This document shows, one piece after another, positions 43,504-52,067 of a DNA stretch of 64,000 nt. The stretch is taken from positions 441,511 to 505,510 of the forward strand of contig NZ_CANPVT010000002.1 of the NCBI RefSeq assembly GCF_947581735.1, written 5' to 3'. A program made the translations under genes and the position numbers. This DNA is from Candidatus Palauibacter soopunensis (lineage in GTDB: Bacteria; Gemmatimonadota; Gemmatimonadetes; Palauibacterales; Palauibacteraceae). Within the stretch, counting starts at the first letter, position 1. Each line of letters starts with the position of its first letter. The notes beneath the pieces were generated by a model. The model was not told where the DNA came from. It saw only the letters and a program-made list of their open reading frames with translations, and did no database searches.

Positions 43504-45972
43504 ATGCGACACGATTACAGCCCTCGAATCCTTCGATTCTCCCTCTCCTTCGCCTTTCTCCTCGCCGCGGCCGCGACGGATGTCGCCGCGCAGGAGGGTG
43601 CGGACGGATACCAGACGCCGGCCGCCGAACTCGCCGCGCTCGTCGATGCCCCGGCGACGCCGGGGATCAGCCTGAGTCCCGACGAGTCGGTGATGCTGCT
43701 CACGATGCGGCCCAGCCTGCCGTCGATCGCCGAGGTGGCGGCGCCGGAGCTGCGGATCGCCGGGCTGCGCATCAACCCGCGCACGAACGGCCCCAGCCGC
43801 GCGCGGCCCTCGAACGGCCTCGCGCTTCGCACGCTCGATGGTGAAGAGCGCGCCGTGACCGGGCTGCCGGAGAACCCGCGCATCCGCAACACGCGCTGGT
43901 CGCCGAACGGGAGCACGGTGGCGTTCACCCACGACACCGACTCGGCCGTGCAGCTCTGGATACTTGACGTCGCCTCCGCGGCGGCGCGGCGGCTGTCGGA
44001 CCTCGATCTCGTGAACGTGGGCTTCGGGGCCCCGTTCAACTGGTCGCCGGAGGGCGACTTCCTCTACGCCATGGCAGCACCGCCCGGCCGCGGCCCGGCG
44101 CCGGCCGAGCCGATGGTGCCGACGGCGCCCATGATCGAGGAGACGTCGGGGGAGGCGGCCCCCGCCCGGACGTACCAGGACCTGCTGCAGGACCAGCACG
44201 ATGAGGCGCTCTACGAGTACTACTCGACGGCGCAGCTGGCCCGCGTCGGCCTCGACGGGTCGGTGGCCATGGTCGGCGATCCGTCGATCTTCTCGGGTGC
44301 CTCGCCATCGCCGGATGGCGAGCACCTGCTCGTGCAGACGACGCACCGGCCGTACTCGTACCAGGTGCCGGCCTCCCGCTTCCCGCGCACGATCGAGGTG
44401 TGGGATGCGCAGGGGAACGTGGTTCACCAGGTCGCGGAACTCCCGCTCCAGGATGGCGTCCCCACGTCGTTCGGGTCGGTGCCGACGGGCGTGCGGTCGA
44501 TCTCGTGGCGCGCCGACGCGGACGCGACGCTGTACTGGACGGAGGCGCAGGACGGCGGCGACGCCCTCGCCGAGGCGGACATCCGCGACCGGGTGTTCAT
44601 GCACGCGGCGCCCTTCTCGGGCGAGCCCGTCGCGATCGCGGATCTCCCGCTCCGCTACGGCGGGGCGATGTGGGCGGAGGAGGGATTCGCCTTCGTGAAC
44701 GAGAACTGGTTCTCCACCCGCCAGCAGCGCACCTACCGGATCGATCCGGACGCCCCGGGCGAGATGGAGCTGATCTTCGACCTGCAGACGGAGGATCGGT
44801 ACAACGACCCGGGCTTCCCGATGTTCACGACGAACGATCGCGGCCAGGGCGTCCTCATGACCGCCGACGGAGGGTCTTCGATCTACCTGGCGGGGCAGGG
44901 CGCTTCGCCCGAAGGCAACCGCCCCTTCCTCAGAAAGCGGAACCTCGACACGGGAGAGGAAGAGGAGTTGTTCCGCTCCGAGGCGCCGTACTACGAGGGC
45001 GTGGTCACGCTCCTTGAGGACGGGCGGCTGATGACACGGCGGGAGTCGGTGGACGAGCCCCCGAACTACTTCCTGCGCGACCTCGAGCGGGGGACGATCA
45101 GCGCGGTGACCGAATTCCCGCACCCGTACCCGCAGTTCGCCGGCATCCGCAAGGAGGCGATCCAGTACGAGCGCGGGGACGGCATCCCGCTCTCGGCCAC
45201 GCTCTACCTGCCGGCGGACTACGACCAGGAGCGCGATGGTCCGCTTCCGACCTTCGTGTGGGCCTATCCGACCGAGTTCAAGAGCGCGGCGGCGGCGGGC
45301 CAGCGACGCGACTCGCCTTACCAGTTCACGCGGATCCCCTATGGCGGCGCCGTGCCTTACGTGACCCGGGGCTATGCCGTGCTCGACAATGCGTCGATGC
45401 CGGTCATCGGCGAGGGCGACGCGGAGCCCAACGACACTTTCCGCGAGCAACTGGTGGCGAACGCCCGGGCGGCGGTCGACGAAGGTGTGCGGCGCGGGGT
45501 TGTGGATCCGGACCGGGTCGGCGTCGGCGGACACTCCTACGGCGCCTTCATGACCGGCAACCTGCTCGCCCACTCCGACATCTTCCGGGCCGGCGTGGCG
45601 CGGAGCGGCGCCTACAACCGGACGCTCACGCCGTTCGGCTTCCAGCGGGAGCAGCGGCTGTTCTGGGAGGATCCGGACCTCTACCTGTACATGTCGCCCT
45701 TCATGCACGCGGACAAGGTGAACGAGCCCATCCTCATCATCCACGGCGAGGACGACAACAACTCGGGCACCTTCCCCATCCAGTCGCGGCGCTTCTACGC
45801 GGCGCTCAAGGGGCTGGGCGCGACGGCGCGGCTCGTCTTCCTGCCGGCCGAGAGCCACGGCTACGCGGCGCGCGAGTCGGTCCTGCACGTTCTGTGGGAG
45901 ACCGACCGCTGGCTCGAGATGCACGTGAAACCGGCGAAGCCCGTCACGACGACGGACGACGCGGGAAACTGA
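43504..45972 (+). CDS. Exported S9-family peptidase, glutamyl-endopeptidase (S9D) type
   Basis: This 822-residue serine peptidase has a signal peptide (LSFAFLLAAAATDVAAQ). The propeller half carries SLSPDESVMLLTMRP, NTRWSPNGSTVAFTH and ASPSPDGEHLLVQTT. The hydrolase half has the nucleophile VGGHSYGAFMTGN (Ser 678), the acid in IHGEDDNNSGT and the histidine in AESHGYAARES. The long Pro-rich insert (about 190-215) and YLPADYDQERDG are typical of the chloroplast-type glutamyl peptidase branch. ATG 43504 follows a 256-base divergent region shared with the peroxiredoxin, in which I see no gene or clear promoter. The stop overlaps the hydratase start. Confidence 0.88.
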   Translation: MRHDYSPRILRFSLSFAFLLAAAATDVAAQEGADGYQTPAAELAALVDAPATPGISLSPDESVMLLTMRPSLPSIAEVAAPELRIAGLRINPRTNGPSRARPSNGLALRTLDGEERAVTGLPENPRIRNTRWSPNGSTVAFTHDTDSAVQLWILDVASAAARRLSDLDLVNVGFGAPFNWSPEGDFLYAMAAPPGRGPAPAEPMVPTAPMIEETSGEAAPARTYQDLLQDQHDEALYEYYSTAQLARVGLDGSVAMVGDPSIFSGASPSPDGEHLLVQTTHRPYSYQVPASRFPRTIEVWDAQGNVVHQVAELPLQDGVPTSFGSVPTGVRSISWRADADATLYWTEAQDGGDALAEADIRDRVFMHAAPFSGEPVAIADLPLRYGGAMWAEEGFAFVNENWFSTRQQRTYRIDPDAPGEMELIFDLQTEDRYNDPGFPMFTTNDRGQGVLMTADGGSSIYLAGQGASPEGNRPFLRKRNLDTGEEEELFRSEAPYYEGVVTLLEDGRLMTRRESVDEPPNYFLRDLERGTISAVTEFPHPYPQFAGIRKEAIQYERGDGIPLSATLYLPADYDQERDGPLPTFVWAYPTEFKSAAAAGQRRDSPYQFTRIPYGGAVPYVTRGYAVLDNASMPVIGEGDAEPNDTFREQLVANARAAVDEGVRRGVVDPDRVGVGGHSYGAFMTGNLLAHSDIFRAGVARSGAYNRTLTPFGFQREQRLFWEDPDLYLYMSPFMHADKVNEPILIIHGEDDNNSGTFPIQSRRFYAALKGLGATARLVFLPAESHGYAARESVLHVLWETDRWLEMHVKPAKPVTTTDDAGN

Positions 45973-46763
45973 GCGCCGCCGCCGAAGTCCCGCTTCTGGT
46001 CGAGGCGGAGGGTCCCGTCCGGATCCTCCGCCTCAACCGTCCCCGTCGTCTCAACGCCGTGAGCCTCCCCATGTACGAGGCGCTGGAGGCCGAGCTCGCG
46101 CGCATCGGAGCGGACTTCGAGACGCGCGTCGTCGTCGTGACGGGGACGGGACGGGGGTTCTGCTCCGGCGCCGACCTCAAGGCGCACCGCGATCACGAGG
46201 CATCGCGGGCTGAGCGCCACGCCTACATCGAGACGAGCCAGCGCGTGTTCCGCGCGCTCCAGACGTTGCCGCAGCCCGTGGTGGCGGCCGTGAACGGACA
46301 CGCGATCGGTGCGGGCTGCGAACTCGCCCTCTCGTGCGATTTCGTCATCGTGGCGGAGGAGGCGAAGCTCCGCATGCCGGAGGTCGCGCTGGGGACGTTC
46401 ATCGGCGGCGGCACGGCCTACACGCTCCGCCGGCGCGTCGGACACGCGCGCGCGGCCGAACTGATCCTGCTGGGGCGCTACTTCACCCCGGAGGAGGCGG
46501 GAGCATGGGGGCTGGCGAACCAGGTGCTCCCCGCGGAAGAGGTCCTCCCCGCCGCGCTCGATCTGGCCGGCCGGCTGGCCCGCAACGCCCCGATCTCCAT
46601 GCGCCTCGCCAAGCAGCTCCTCGACCGCGCGGAATCCATCGACCCCGAGGAGGCGCTGCGCCTCGAGGCCGAGGCGCTCTTCGCCTGCATGGCCTCCCAG
46701 GACTGGCGCGAGGGGCTGGAGGCCTTCGCCGAGAAGCGCGCCCCCGCCTACCGCGGCCTCTAG
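45969..46763 (+). CDS. Enoyl-CoA hydratase/isomerase family protein
   Basis: This 264-residue crotonase-fold protein shows RILRLNRPRRLNAVSLPMYEALE, the oxyanion-hole GFCSGADLKAHR, and AAVNGHAIGAGCELALSCDF with RMPEVALGTFIGGGTAYTLRR. The acid typical of hydratases is less clear, so an isomerase or other CoA activity is possible. In this frame no ATG, GTG or TTG lies between the peptidase body and the first strand. The natural start is CTG 45969 overlapping the peptidase stop (CTGA); GTG 45894 upstream is a weaker option. It is translationally coupled to the preceding peptidase gene. Confidence 0.82.
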   Translation: MSAAAEVPLLVEAEGPVRILRLNRPRRLNAVSLPMYEALEAELARIGADFETRVVVVTGTGRGFCSGADLKAHRDHEASRAERHAYIETSQRVFRALQTLPQPVVAAVNGHAIGAGCELALSCDFVIVAEEAKLRMPEVALGTFIGGGTAYTLRRRVGHARAAELILLGRYFTPEEAGAWGLANQVLPAEEVLPAALDLAGRLARNAPISMRLAKQLLDRAESIDPEEALRLEAEALFACMASQDWREGLEAFAEKRAPAYRGL

Positions 46764-46862
46764 CGGACGGACTGCTAGCCGCCGCCATTGCCGCCCTGCC
46801 TCTACGTGCCACACGTTTCACGGGCTCAGCGACTCAGCCCGCGCAAGGCAGAGGAGGACATA

Positions 46863-48263
46863 ATGGTTTCCGCCCGCCGCTCCGCCCGGATGACCGGGGT
46901 TCTCTCGCTCGCGGCCTTCGCCGCGCTCCTTGGGGCTCTGCCCGCCACCGCCCAGGACGGGACGATCGCGCTGGTCGGAGGCCAGCTGCTGGACGGGTAC
47001 GAGGTGCCTCCGATCCATCATGCGGCCGTCGTCATCGAAGGGAACCGGATCGTCGCCGTGGGGCCCGCGGCCGAGATCGAGATCCCGCCCGACGCCGAGG
47101 TCATCGATACGCGGGGCAAGACCATGATGCCCGGGATGGTCGACGCGCACGTGCACATCATGATCCTCGGGCACGGCGACTACAGCCAGTGGTTCCCGTG
47201 GTTCGAGGGGAACGACGACCTCGTGTACGAGACGTCCGCCCGGCAGTTGCTCGCGGCGGGTGTGACCGCGGGGGTCGATCTCGCGGCGCCGATGTCCAGC
47301 CTCGCCTTCCGCGACCGGGTCAACCGCAACGAGGTGCCGGGTCCGCGGCTGCTCGTCAGCGGCCCGTGGGTCACCCGCTACGCCTGGGATTTCCTTCCCG
47401 ACGAACTCCGCGTCCTGCACCGCACGCCCGAGGAGGCGGCGGAGCGGACGCGGATGCTGATCGATGCCGGAGTCGACGTGATCAAGACGTGGATCGGCAC
47501 GACCGAGGAGGACATGCGGGCGATCAAAGCGGTGGCGGGACCGGCGGGCGTCCCCATCCACTGCCACGTCTACGAGGAGGAGGTCGTGTGGGGCGCGATC
47601 CGCGGCGGCTGCGACGTGCTCCAGCACGCGGGCTCCGGTGGAAGCGTCCCGGCCTACTCGCAGGACCTCGTCGACTACATCGCGATGGAGGGGATCCCGG
47701 TCGTACAGACGATTTCGCACCGGATCTGGATCTATCCCGCCACGCTCGAGTTCCCGGAGCGGCTCTGGGACCCGGATATCATCAACAGCTTCCCCGAGCC
47801 GATCCGGGAGCAGGTGCTGAACTCCTACACGAAGGACGACTTCTGGCGGAAGCCCTACTTCCGCAGCACGCCGCGGCAGATACGGAACAGCGAGCGTGCG
47901 TCGCGCCAGTTCATCGATGCGGACGCCTTGATGGCGATGGGCACGGACACCGGGTCACCCCTCAACTTCCACGCGGAGTCGGCGTGGCGTGAGGTGTCGG
48001 CGCTCGTCGACATGGGGATGACGGAGATCGAGGCGATTTCATCGGCCACCAAAGTTGCGGCGGAAGTGCTCGGGCTCCGCGAGACGGGGACGATCGAGCC
48101 CGGCAAGCTCGCGGACATCATCGTCGTGGACGGCAACCCGCTGTTCGACATCAACGTGCTCGGCTACGTGACCGACGTGATCAAGGACGGGATCGTCTAC
48201 AAGCGAAACGGCGTCCCGGTGTGGGAGATGGAGAGCGCGCGGACCAGCACGAGCGGGCGGTGA
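46863..48263 (+). CDS. Exported amidohydrolase (imidazolonepropionase/prolidase-like)
   Basis: This 466-residue exported amidohydrolase has a signal peptide (GVLSLAAFAALLGALPATAQ) and the binuclear-type metal set: MMPGMVDAHVHIMI (HxH), the barrel lysine in VIKTWIG, PIHCHVYEEE, DVLQHAGSG and MAMGTDTGSPLNF. The C-terminus carries LADIIVVDGNPLFDIN. It belongs to the AdeC/prolidase-like branch, acting on amide or peptide bonds; the substrate is unknown. An AGAGGAGGAC site precedes ATG 46863. Its stop overlaps the next start (TGATG). Confidence 0.85.
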   Translation: MVSARRSARMTGVLSLAAFAALLGALPATAQDGTIALVGGQLLDGYEVPPIHHAAVVIEGNRIVAVGPAAEIEIPPDAEVIDTRGKTMMPGMVDAHVHIMILGHGDYSQWFPWFEGNDDLVYETSARQLLAAGVTAGVDLAAPMSSLAFRDRVNRNEVPGPRLLVSGPWVTRYAWDFLPDELRVLHRTPEEAAERTRMLIDAGVDVIKTWIGTTEEDMRAIKAVAGPAGVPIHCHVYEEEVVWGAIRGGCDVLQHAGSGGSVPAYSQDLVDYIAMEGIPVVQTISHRIWIYPATLEFPERLWDPDIINSFPEPIREQVLNSYTKDDFWRKPYFRSTPRQIRNSERASRQFIDADALMAMGTDTGSPLNFHAESAWREVSALVDMGMTEIEAISSATKVAAEVLGLRETGTIEPGKLADIIVVDGNPLFDINVLGYVTDVIKDGIVYKRNGVPVWEMESARTSTSGR

Positions 48264-49915
48264 TGCGCCGGACCCTTCCGCGGCCGGCGCCGGGACTTGT
48301 CGCCGCGCTGGTCCTCACCGCATGCGGCGTGGTTCCGGAGTCGGCGGACGACGGCGCGACGACCCGCGCCGGCGACGCTCCGTACGACCTCGTGATCGTC
48401 GGTGGAACGGTCGTCGATGGCACCGGCGCCGACCGCTTCACCGCCGACGTGGGAATCCGCGGCGGCCGCGTGGTCGAAGTGGCGCGCGACGGCGGGCTCT
48501 CCGGGCGGGGAGCCGAGGAAATCGACGCCTCCGGCCTCATCGTCTCCCCGGGGTTCGTCGACCACCACAACCACGTCCAGAACCAGGTCCACCGGCGACC
48601 GCTGGCCGAGAACTTCATTCGCCAGGGCATCACGACCATCCTTCCCTCGCTTCACAGCGGCGACCAGCCGTACCCGCTGCGCGACTACATCGAGGACCTC
48701 GAGGTCGCACCCAACATCGGCTTTTTCGCGGGCCACACCTGGACCCGCGAGCAGGTGCTCGGGATGGAGGATCGCGCGCCGACGCCGGAGGAACTCGACG
48801 AGATGCGCGACCTCGTGCGCGAGGCGATGGAGGACGGTGCGCTCGGGCTCGCGACCGGACTCCTCTACGTCCCGGCGAACTACGCCGAGACCGAGGAGGT
48901 CATCGAGCTGGCGAAGGTCGCGGCGGAATACGGCGGCATCTACTACACCCACATGCGGGACGAAGCGCGCGGTCTCCTGCCGGCCGTGCGCGAGGCGATC
49001 CGCATCGGCGCCGAGGGCGGGCTTCCCGTCCACATCAACCATTTCAAGGCGATGGGGGTGGACAACTGGGGGAAGACCGTCGAGTCCCTCGCGCTCGTGG
49101 ACTCTGCGCGCGCCGAGGGGATCGACGTCAAGGTCGATCTCTACCCGTACCTGGCGGGCAGTACGGGCTCCAGCGTGCTCTTCCCGCAATGGGTGCTGGC
49201 CGGCGGCGTCGACTCGTTCCGGGTGCGGGTGACCGACCCGGAAATCCGCCCGCGGGTGGAGCGGGAGACCGAGGAGTGGATGCGCCGGGACTGGACTGGT
49301 GGAGACCTGTCACGAATCCAGTTCCGCACGCTCCGCGCCTTCCCGGAATACAACGGGAGGCGGATGTCGGACCTCGCCGCGGACCGGGGGCTCCCGAACA
49401 ACGACGCCACGGGCGTCCAACTCGCGATCGAACTCCAGTTGGCGGGCGGGTTCAGCGCCATCTACCACTTCATGGACGAGGCGGACGTCATCCGCATCAT
49501 GCGGCACCCGCAGGCGATGTTCGAGACGGACGGGGATCCGGTCGGCTACGGGCTCGGGTTCCCGCACCCGCGGAGCTACGGAACGTTTCCCCGCATCCTC
49601 GGGCGCTACGTGCGCGAGATGGGCGTGCTCACGCTGGAGGAGGCGATCCGGAAGATGACGTCGATGTCGACGGACGAGATCGGCCAGTCCGAACGCGGCC
49701 GGATCGCGCCCGGCATGTGGGCGGACATCACCGTCTTCGACGCCGACCGCATCATCGACCGCGCCGACTACGTGGACCCGCACCGCTACTCGGTCGGAAT
49801 CCACCACGTGATCGTGAACGGCGTCCCCGTCATCCTCGACGGCTCCGTCACGGGCGCGAAGCCTGGCCACGTGCTGAAAGGCCCCGCCCGCCACCTGACC
49901 GAAACCCGCGGCTAG
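48263..49915 (+). CDS. N-acyl-D-amino-acid deacylase-like lipoprotein
   Basis: This 550-residue lipoprotein (PGLVAALVLTACGVVP) has a D-aminoacylase-type amidohydrolase domain. PGFVDHHNHVQNQVHRRPLAENFIRQG replaces the usual HxHxD stretch with HHNHVQN. GLLYVPANYAETEEVIELA, YYTHMRDEARGLLPAV, PVHINHFKAMG, VDLYPYLAGSTG and the late ADITVFDADRIID follow the family. It is coupled to the preceding amidohydrolase by a TGATG overlap. Together they suggest breakdown of modified or D-amino-acid peptides near the cell surface. It overlaps the ferritin tail by 4 bases. Confidence 0.85.
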   Translation: MRRTLPRPAPGLVAALVLTACGVVPESADDGATTRAGDAPYDLVIVGGTVVDGTGADRFTADVGIRGGRVVEVARDGGLSGRGAEEIDASGLIVSPGFVDHHNHVQNQVHRRPLAENFIRQGITTILPSLHSGDQPYPLRDYIEDLEVAPNIGFFAGHTWTREQVLGMEDRAPTPEELDEMRDLVREAMEDGALGLATGLLYVPANYAETEEVIELAKVAAEYGGIYYTHMRDEARGLLPAVREAIRIGAEGGLPVHINHFKAMGVDNWGKTVESLALVDSARAEGIDVKVDLYPYLAGSTGSSVLFPQWVLAGGVDSFRVRVTDPEIRPRVERETEEWMRRDWTGGDLSRIQFRTLRAFPEYNGRRMSDLAADRGLPNNDATGVQLAIELQLAGGFSAIYHFMDEADVIRIMRHPQAMFETDGDPVGYGLGFPHPRSYGTFPRILGRYVREMGVLTLEEAIRKMTSMSTDEIGQSERGRIAPGMWADITVFDADRIIDRADYVDPHRYSVGIHHVIVNGVPVILDGSVTGAKPGHVLKGPARHLTETRG

Positions 49916-50427
49916 CCGGCGGTGTCGGCCTCCGGGTCGCCCGTCCGTTGGCCCAGTTCGGTCTCGAGCATGAGCAGGGCCGACTTGTCGTCGCCCGCGA
50001 GCCGCAGCCGATCGACGATGTCGGAGATCGTCTTCTCCTCCTCGACCTGCTCGTTGACGAACCACTGCAGCATGACCTGGGCCGGATAGTCGGCTTCGTC
50101 CATCGCGAGGCGATAGAGGTCGCCGATCATCCCGGACACCTTCCGCTCGTGCCCCAACGCCGCCTCGAACACCTCCAGCGGCGAACCGAACTCAGAAGGC
50201 GGGGCGTCGATCGCCCCGAGCGAGACCTGTCCTTCACGGTCGTGCACGAAGTCGAAGATGCGGAGCGCGTGCTCCCGCTCCTCCTCGGCCTGCGCGCGCA
50301 TCCAGCGCGCGAAGCCCGGAAGGCCTTCGCCCTCGAAGTGCGCGCACATGGAAAGGTAGACCTGGCTCGCGTACAGCTCCTGCGTGATCTGCCCGTTGAG
50401 CGCCGCCTGCATCCTGGTGCCGATCAT
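49912..50427 (-). CDS. Ferritin
   Basis: This 171-residue bacterial ferritin stores iron in a 24-mer shell. The diiron ligands fall at the standard positions: Glu 17 (QE), Glu 50 and His 53 (EEEREHAL), Glu 94 and Glu 130, with Gln 127. I start at ATG 50427, because MIGTRMQAALNGQITQELYASQ matches the family N-terminus; the frame is open ten codons further to TTG 50457. The Asp/Glu-rich C-terminus ends DPEADTAG. It is tail to tail with the D-aminoacylase gene and divergent from the GlyRS gene. Confidence 0.9.
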   Translation of the reverse strand: MIGTRMQAALNGQITQELYASQVYLSMCAHFEGEGLPGFARWMRAQAEEEREHALRIFDFVHDREGQVSLGAIDAPPSEFGSPLEVFEAALGHERKVSGMIGDLYRLAMDEADYPAQVMLQWFVNEQVEEEKTISDIVDRLRLAGDDKSALLMLETELGQRTGDPEADTAG

Positions 50428-50675
50428 CTTGTCCGCCCGCTCCTCTCGTCTCGTCAAGAATGCGCGCCGCGACGCGGATATGCGCCACGCTCGCGCCGGA
50501 CCGAATCTCGTTTCCCGCGTACCGGATCGCCAGCGACAAATGGTTGCTCCTCTTTGCCGGCGGCGGCTATCGTTGCCGCGCTCGCGGCCGGAGTCCCTGC
50601 CACAATGTCCGAGGCTCCGGTGATTCCAGCCGATTCCGCCGCCGCGTCCAGCGCGAGTGGCTGTCGAAGATATCC

Positions 50676-52052
50676 ATGACCGACAACATGAACACGGATT
50701 CCGCCGCCGATTCGGGCCATCCGCCCGGCTTGATGGACAAGCTCGTGTCCCTCGCCAAGCGGCGCGGGTTCATCTTCCAGTCCTCCGAGATCTACGGCGG
50801 CGTCGGGTCCGTCTACGATTACGGCCCGCTCGGCATCGAGCTCAAGAACCGCATCCAGGATCTGTGGTGGCGCGAGATGGTGTATCGCCACCCGAACATC
50901 GTGGGGCTCGACGCGGGGATCCTCATGAACCCGGAGGTGTGGGTCGCGAGCGGGCACGTGGGCGCCTTCACGGACCCGCTCGTCGAGTGCCGGAGTTGCC
51001 ACCGCCGCTTCCGCGCGGACGACCTCCCGCAACTGGAGTCGGGCGAGCCCGAAGCCCAGCAGTGCGGCGTGTGCGGGACGACCGGCCAGTGGACCGATCC
51101 CCGCCAGTTCAACCTCATGTTCAAGACGTTCATGGGGGTGGTGGAGGACGAGGCGTCGACCGTCTACCTGCGGCCGGAGACGGCGCAGGGGATCTTCGTC
51201 AACTTCCGGAACGTGCAGGAATCCGTGCGCCAGAAGGTCCCGTTCGGAATCGCGCAGGTGGGGAAGGCGTTCCGGAACGAGATCACGCCCGGGAACTTCA
51301 TCTTCCGCACGCGTGAGTTCGAGCAGATGGAGATGCAGTTCTTCGTCGCGCCGGGGACGGAGGACGAGTGGTTCGAAACGTGGAAGGAACGCCGCATGGC
51401 GTGGGTCGAGACGCTGGGCATCCGTTCGGAGCGGCTGCGTTTCCACCGGCACGGGCCGGACGAACTCGCGCACTACTGCAAGGATGCGTCGGACATCCAG
51501 TACCGGTTCCCGTTCGGGTGGCAGGAGTTCGAGGGAATCCACAACCGGACGGACTACGACCTCGGGCGTCACCAGCAGCACTCGGGGAAGAAGCTGGAAT
51601 ACTTCGACCAGCCGGCGAACCGGAAGTACGTGCCGTACGTGGTCGAGACCTCCGCGGGACTCAGCCGCACCCTCCTCGTCGTGCTCGCCGATGCCTACGA
51701 CGAGGAGGAGGTCGGGGGCCAGAAGCGCGTCGTGCTGCGGCTCAAGCCCGCGCTGGCGCCCTTCCACGCGGCGGTCTTCCCGCTCGTGAAGAAGGACGGG
51801 ATGCCGGAGATCGCCGACAAGCTGGCGGACGATCTGCGTGGCACGTTCAACGTGTTCCACGACATCGCGGGGTCGATCGGCCGGCGATACCGGCGGCAGG
51901 ACGAAGCGGGAACGCCGTTCTGTCTGACGATCGATGGCCAGACGCTCGAGGATGAGACGTGCACGGTGCGCGATCGGGATTCTCTCGAGCAGACGCGCGT
52001 GCCGCTGTCGGGCGTCGCGGCGTGGCTCGGCGCCGCGATCGGCGGCGCCTGA
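50676..52052 (+). CDS. glyS: Glycine-tRNA ligase (alpha-dimer type)
   Basis: This 458-residue class II synthetase charges tRNA-Gly. It has the single-chain (eukaryote/archaea/Thermus-type) design. It begins with GLMDKLVSLAKRRGFIFQSSEIYGG and GPLGIELKNRIQDLWW. A zinc-ribbon-like insert has Cys 105, 108, 130 and 133. Motifs RPETAQGIFVNF, FRNEITPGNFIFRTREFEQMEM and the C-terminal ETSAGLSRTLLVVLADAY followed by the anticodon-binding region are present. ATG 50676 is used; ATG 50688 is a close alternative. It leads a plus-strand series through the desaturase gene. The gene-symbol convention for this type varies (glyQS or glyS). Confidence 0.93.
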   Translation: MTDNMNTDSAADSGHPPGLMDKLVSLAKRRGFIFQSSEIYGGVGSVYDYGPLGIELKNRIQDLWWREMVYRHPNIVGLDAGILMNPEVWVASGHVGAFTDPLVECRSCHRRFRADDLPQLESGEPEAQQCGVCGTTGQWTDPRQFNLMFKTFMGVVEDEASTVYLRPETAQGIFVNFRNVQESVRQKVPFGIAQVGKAFRNEITPGNFIFRTREFEQMEMQFFVAPGTEDEWFETWKERRMAWVETLGIRSERLRFHRHGPDELAHYCKDASDIQYRFPFGWQEFEGIHNRTDYDLGRHQQHSGKKLEYFDQPANRKYVPYVVETSAGLSRTLLVVLADAYDEEEVGGQKRVVLRLKPALAPFHAAVFPLVKKDGMPEIADKLADDLRGTFNVFHDIAGSIGRRYRRQDEAGTPFCLTIDGQTLEDETCTVRDRDSLEQTRVPLSGVAAWLGAAIGGA

Positions 52053-52067
52053 CCGGGCGGGCCGCCC

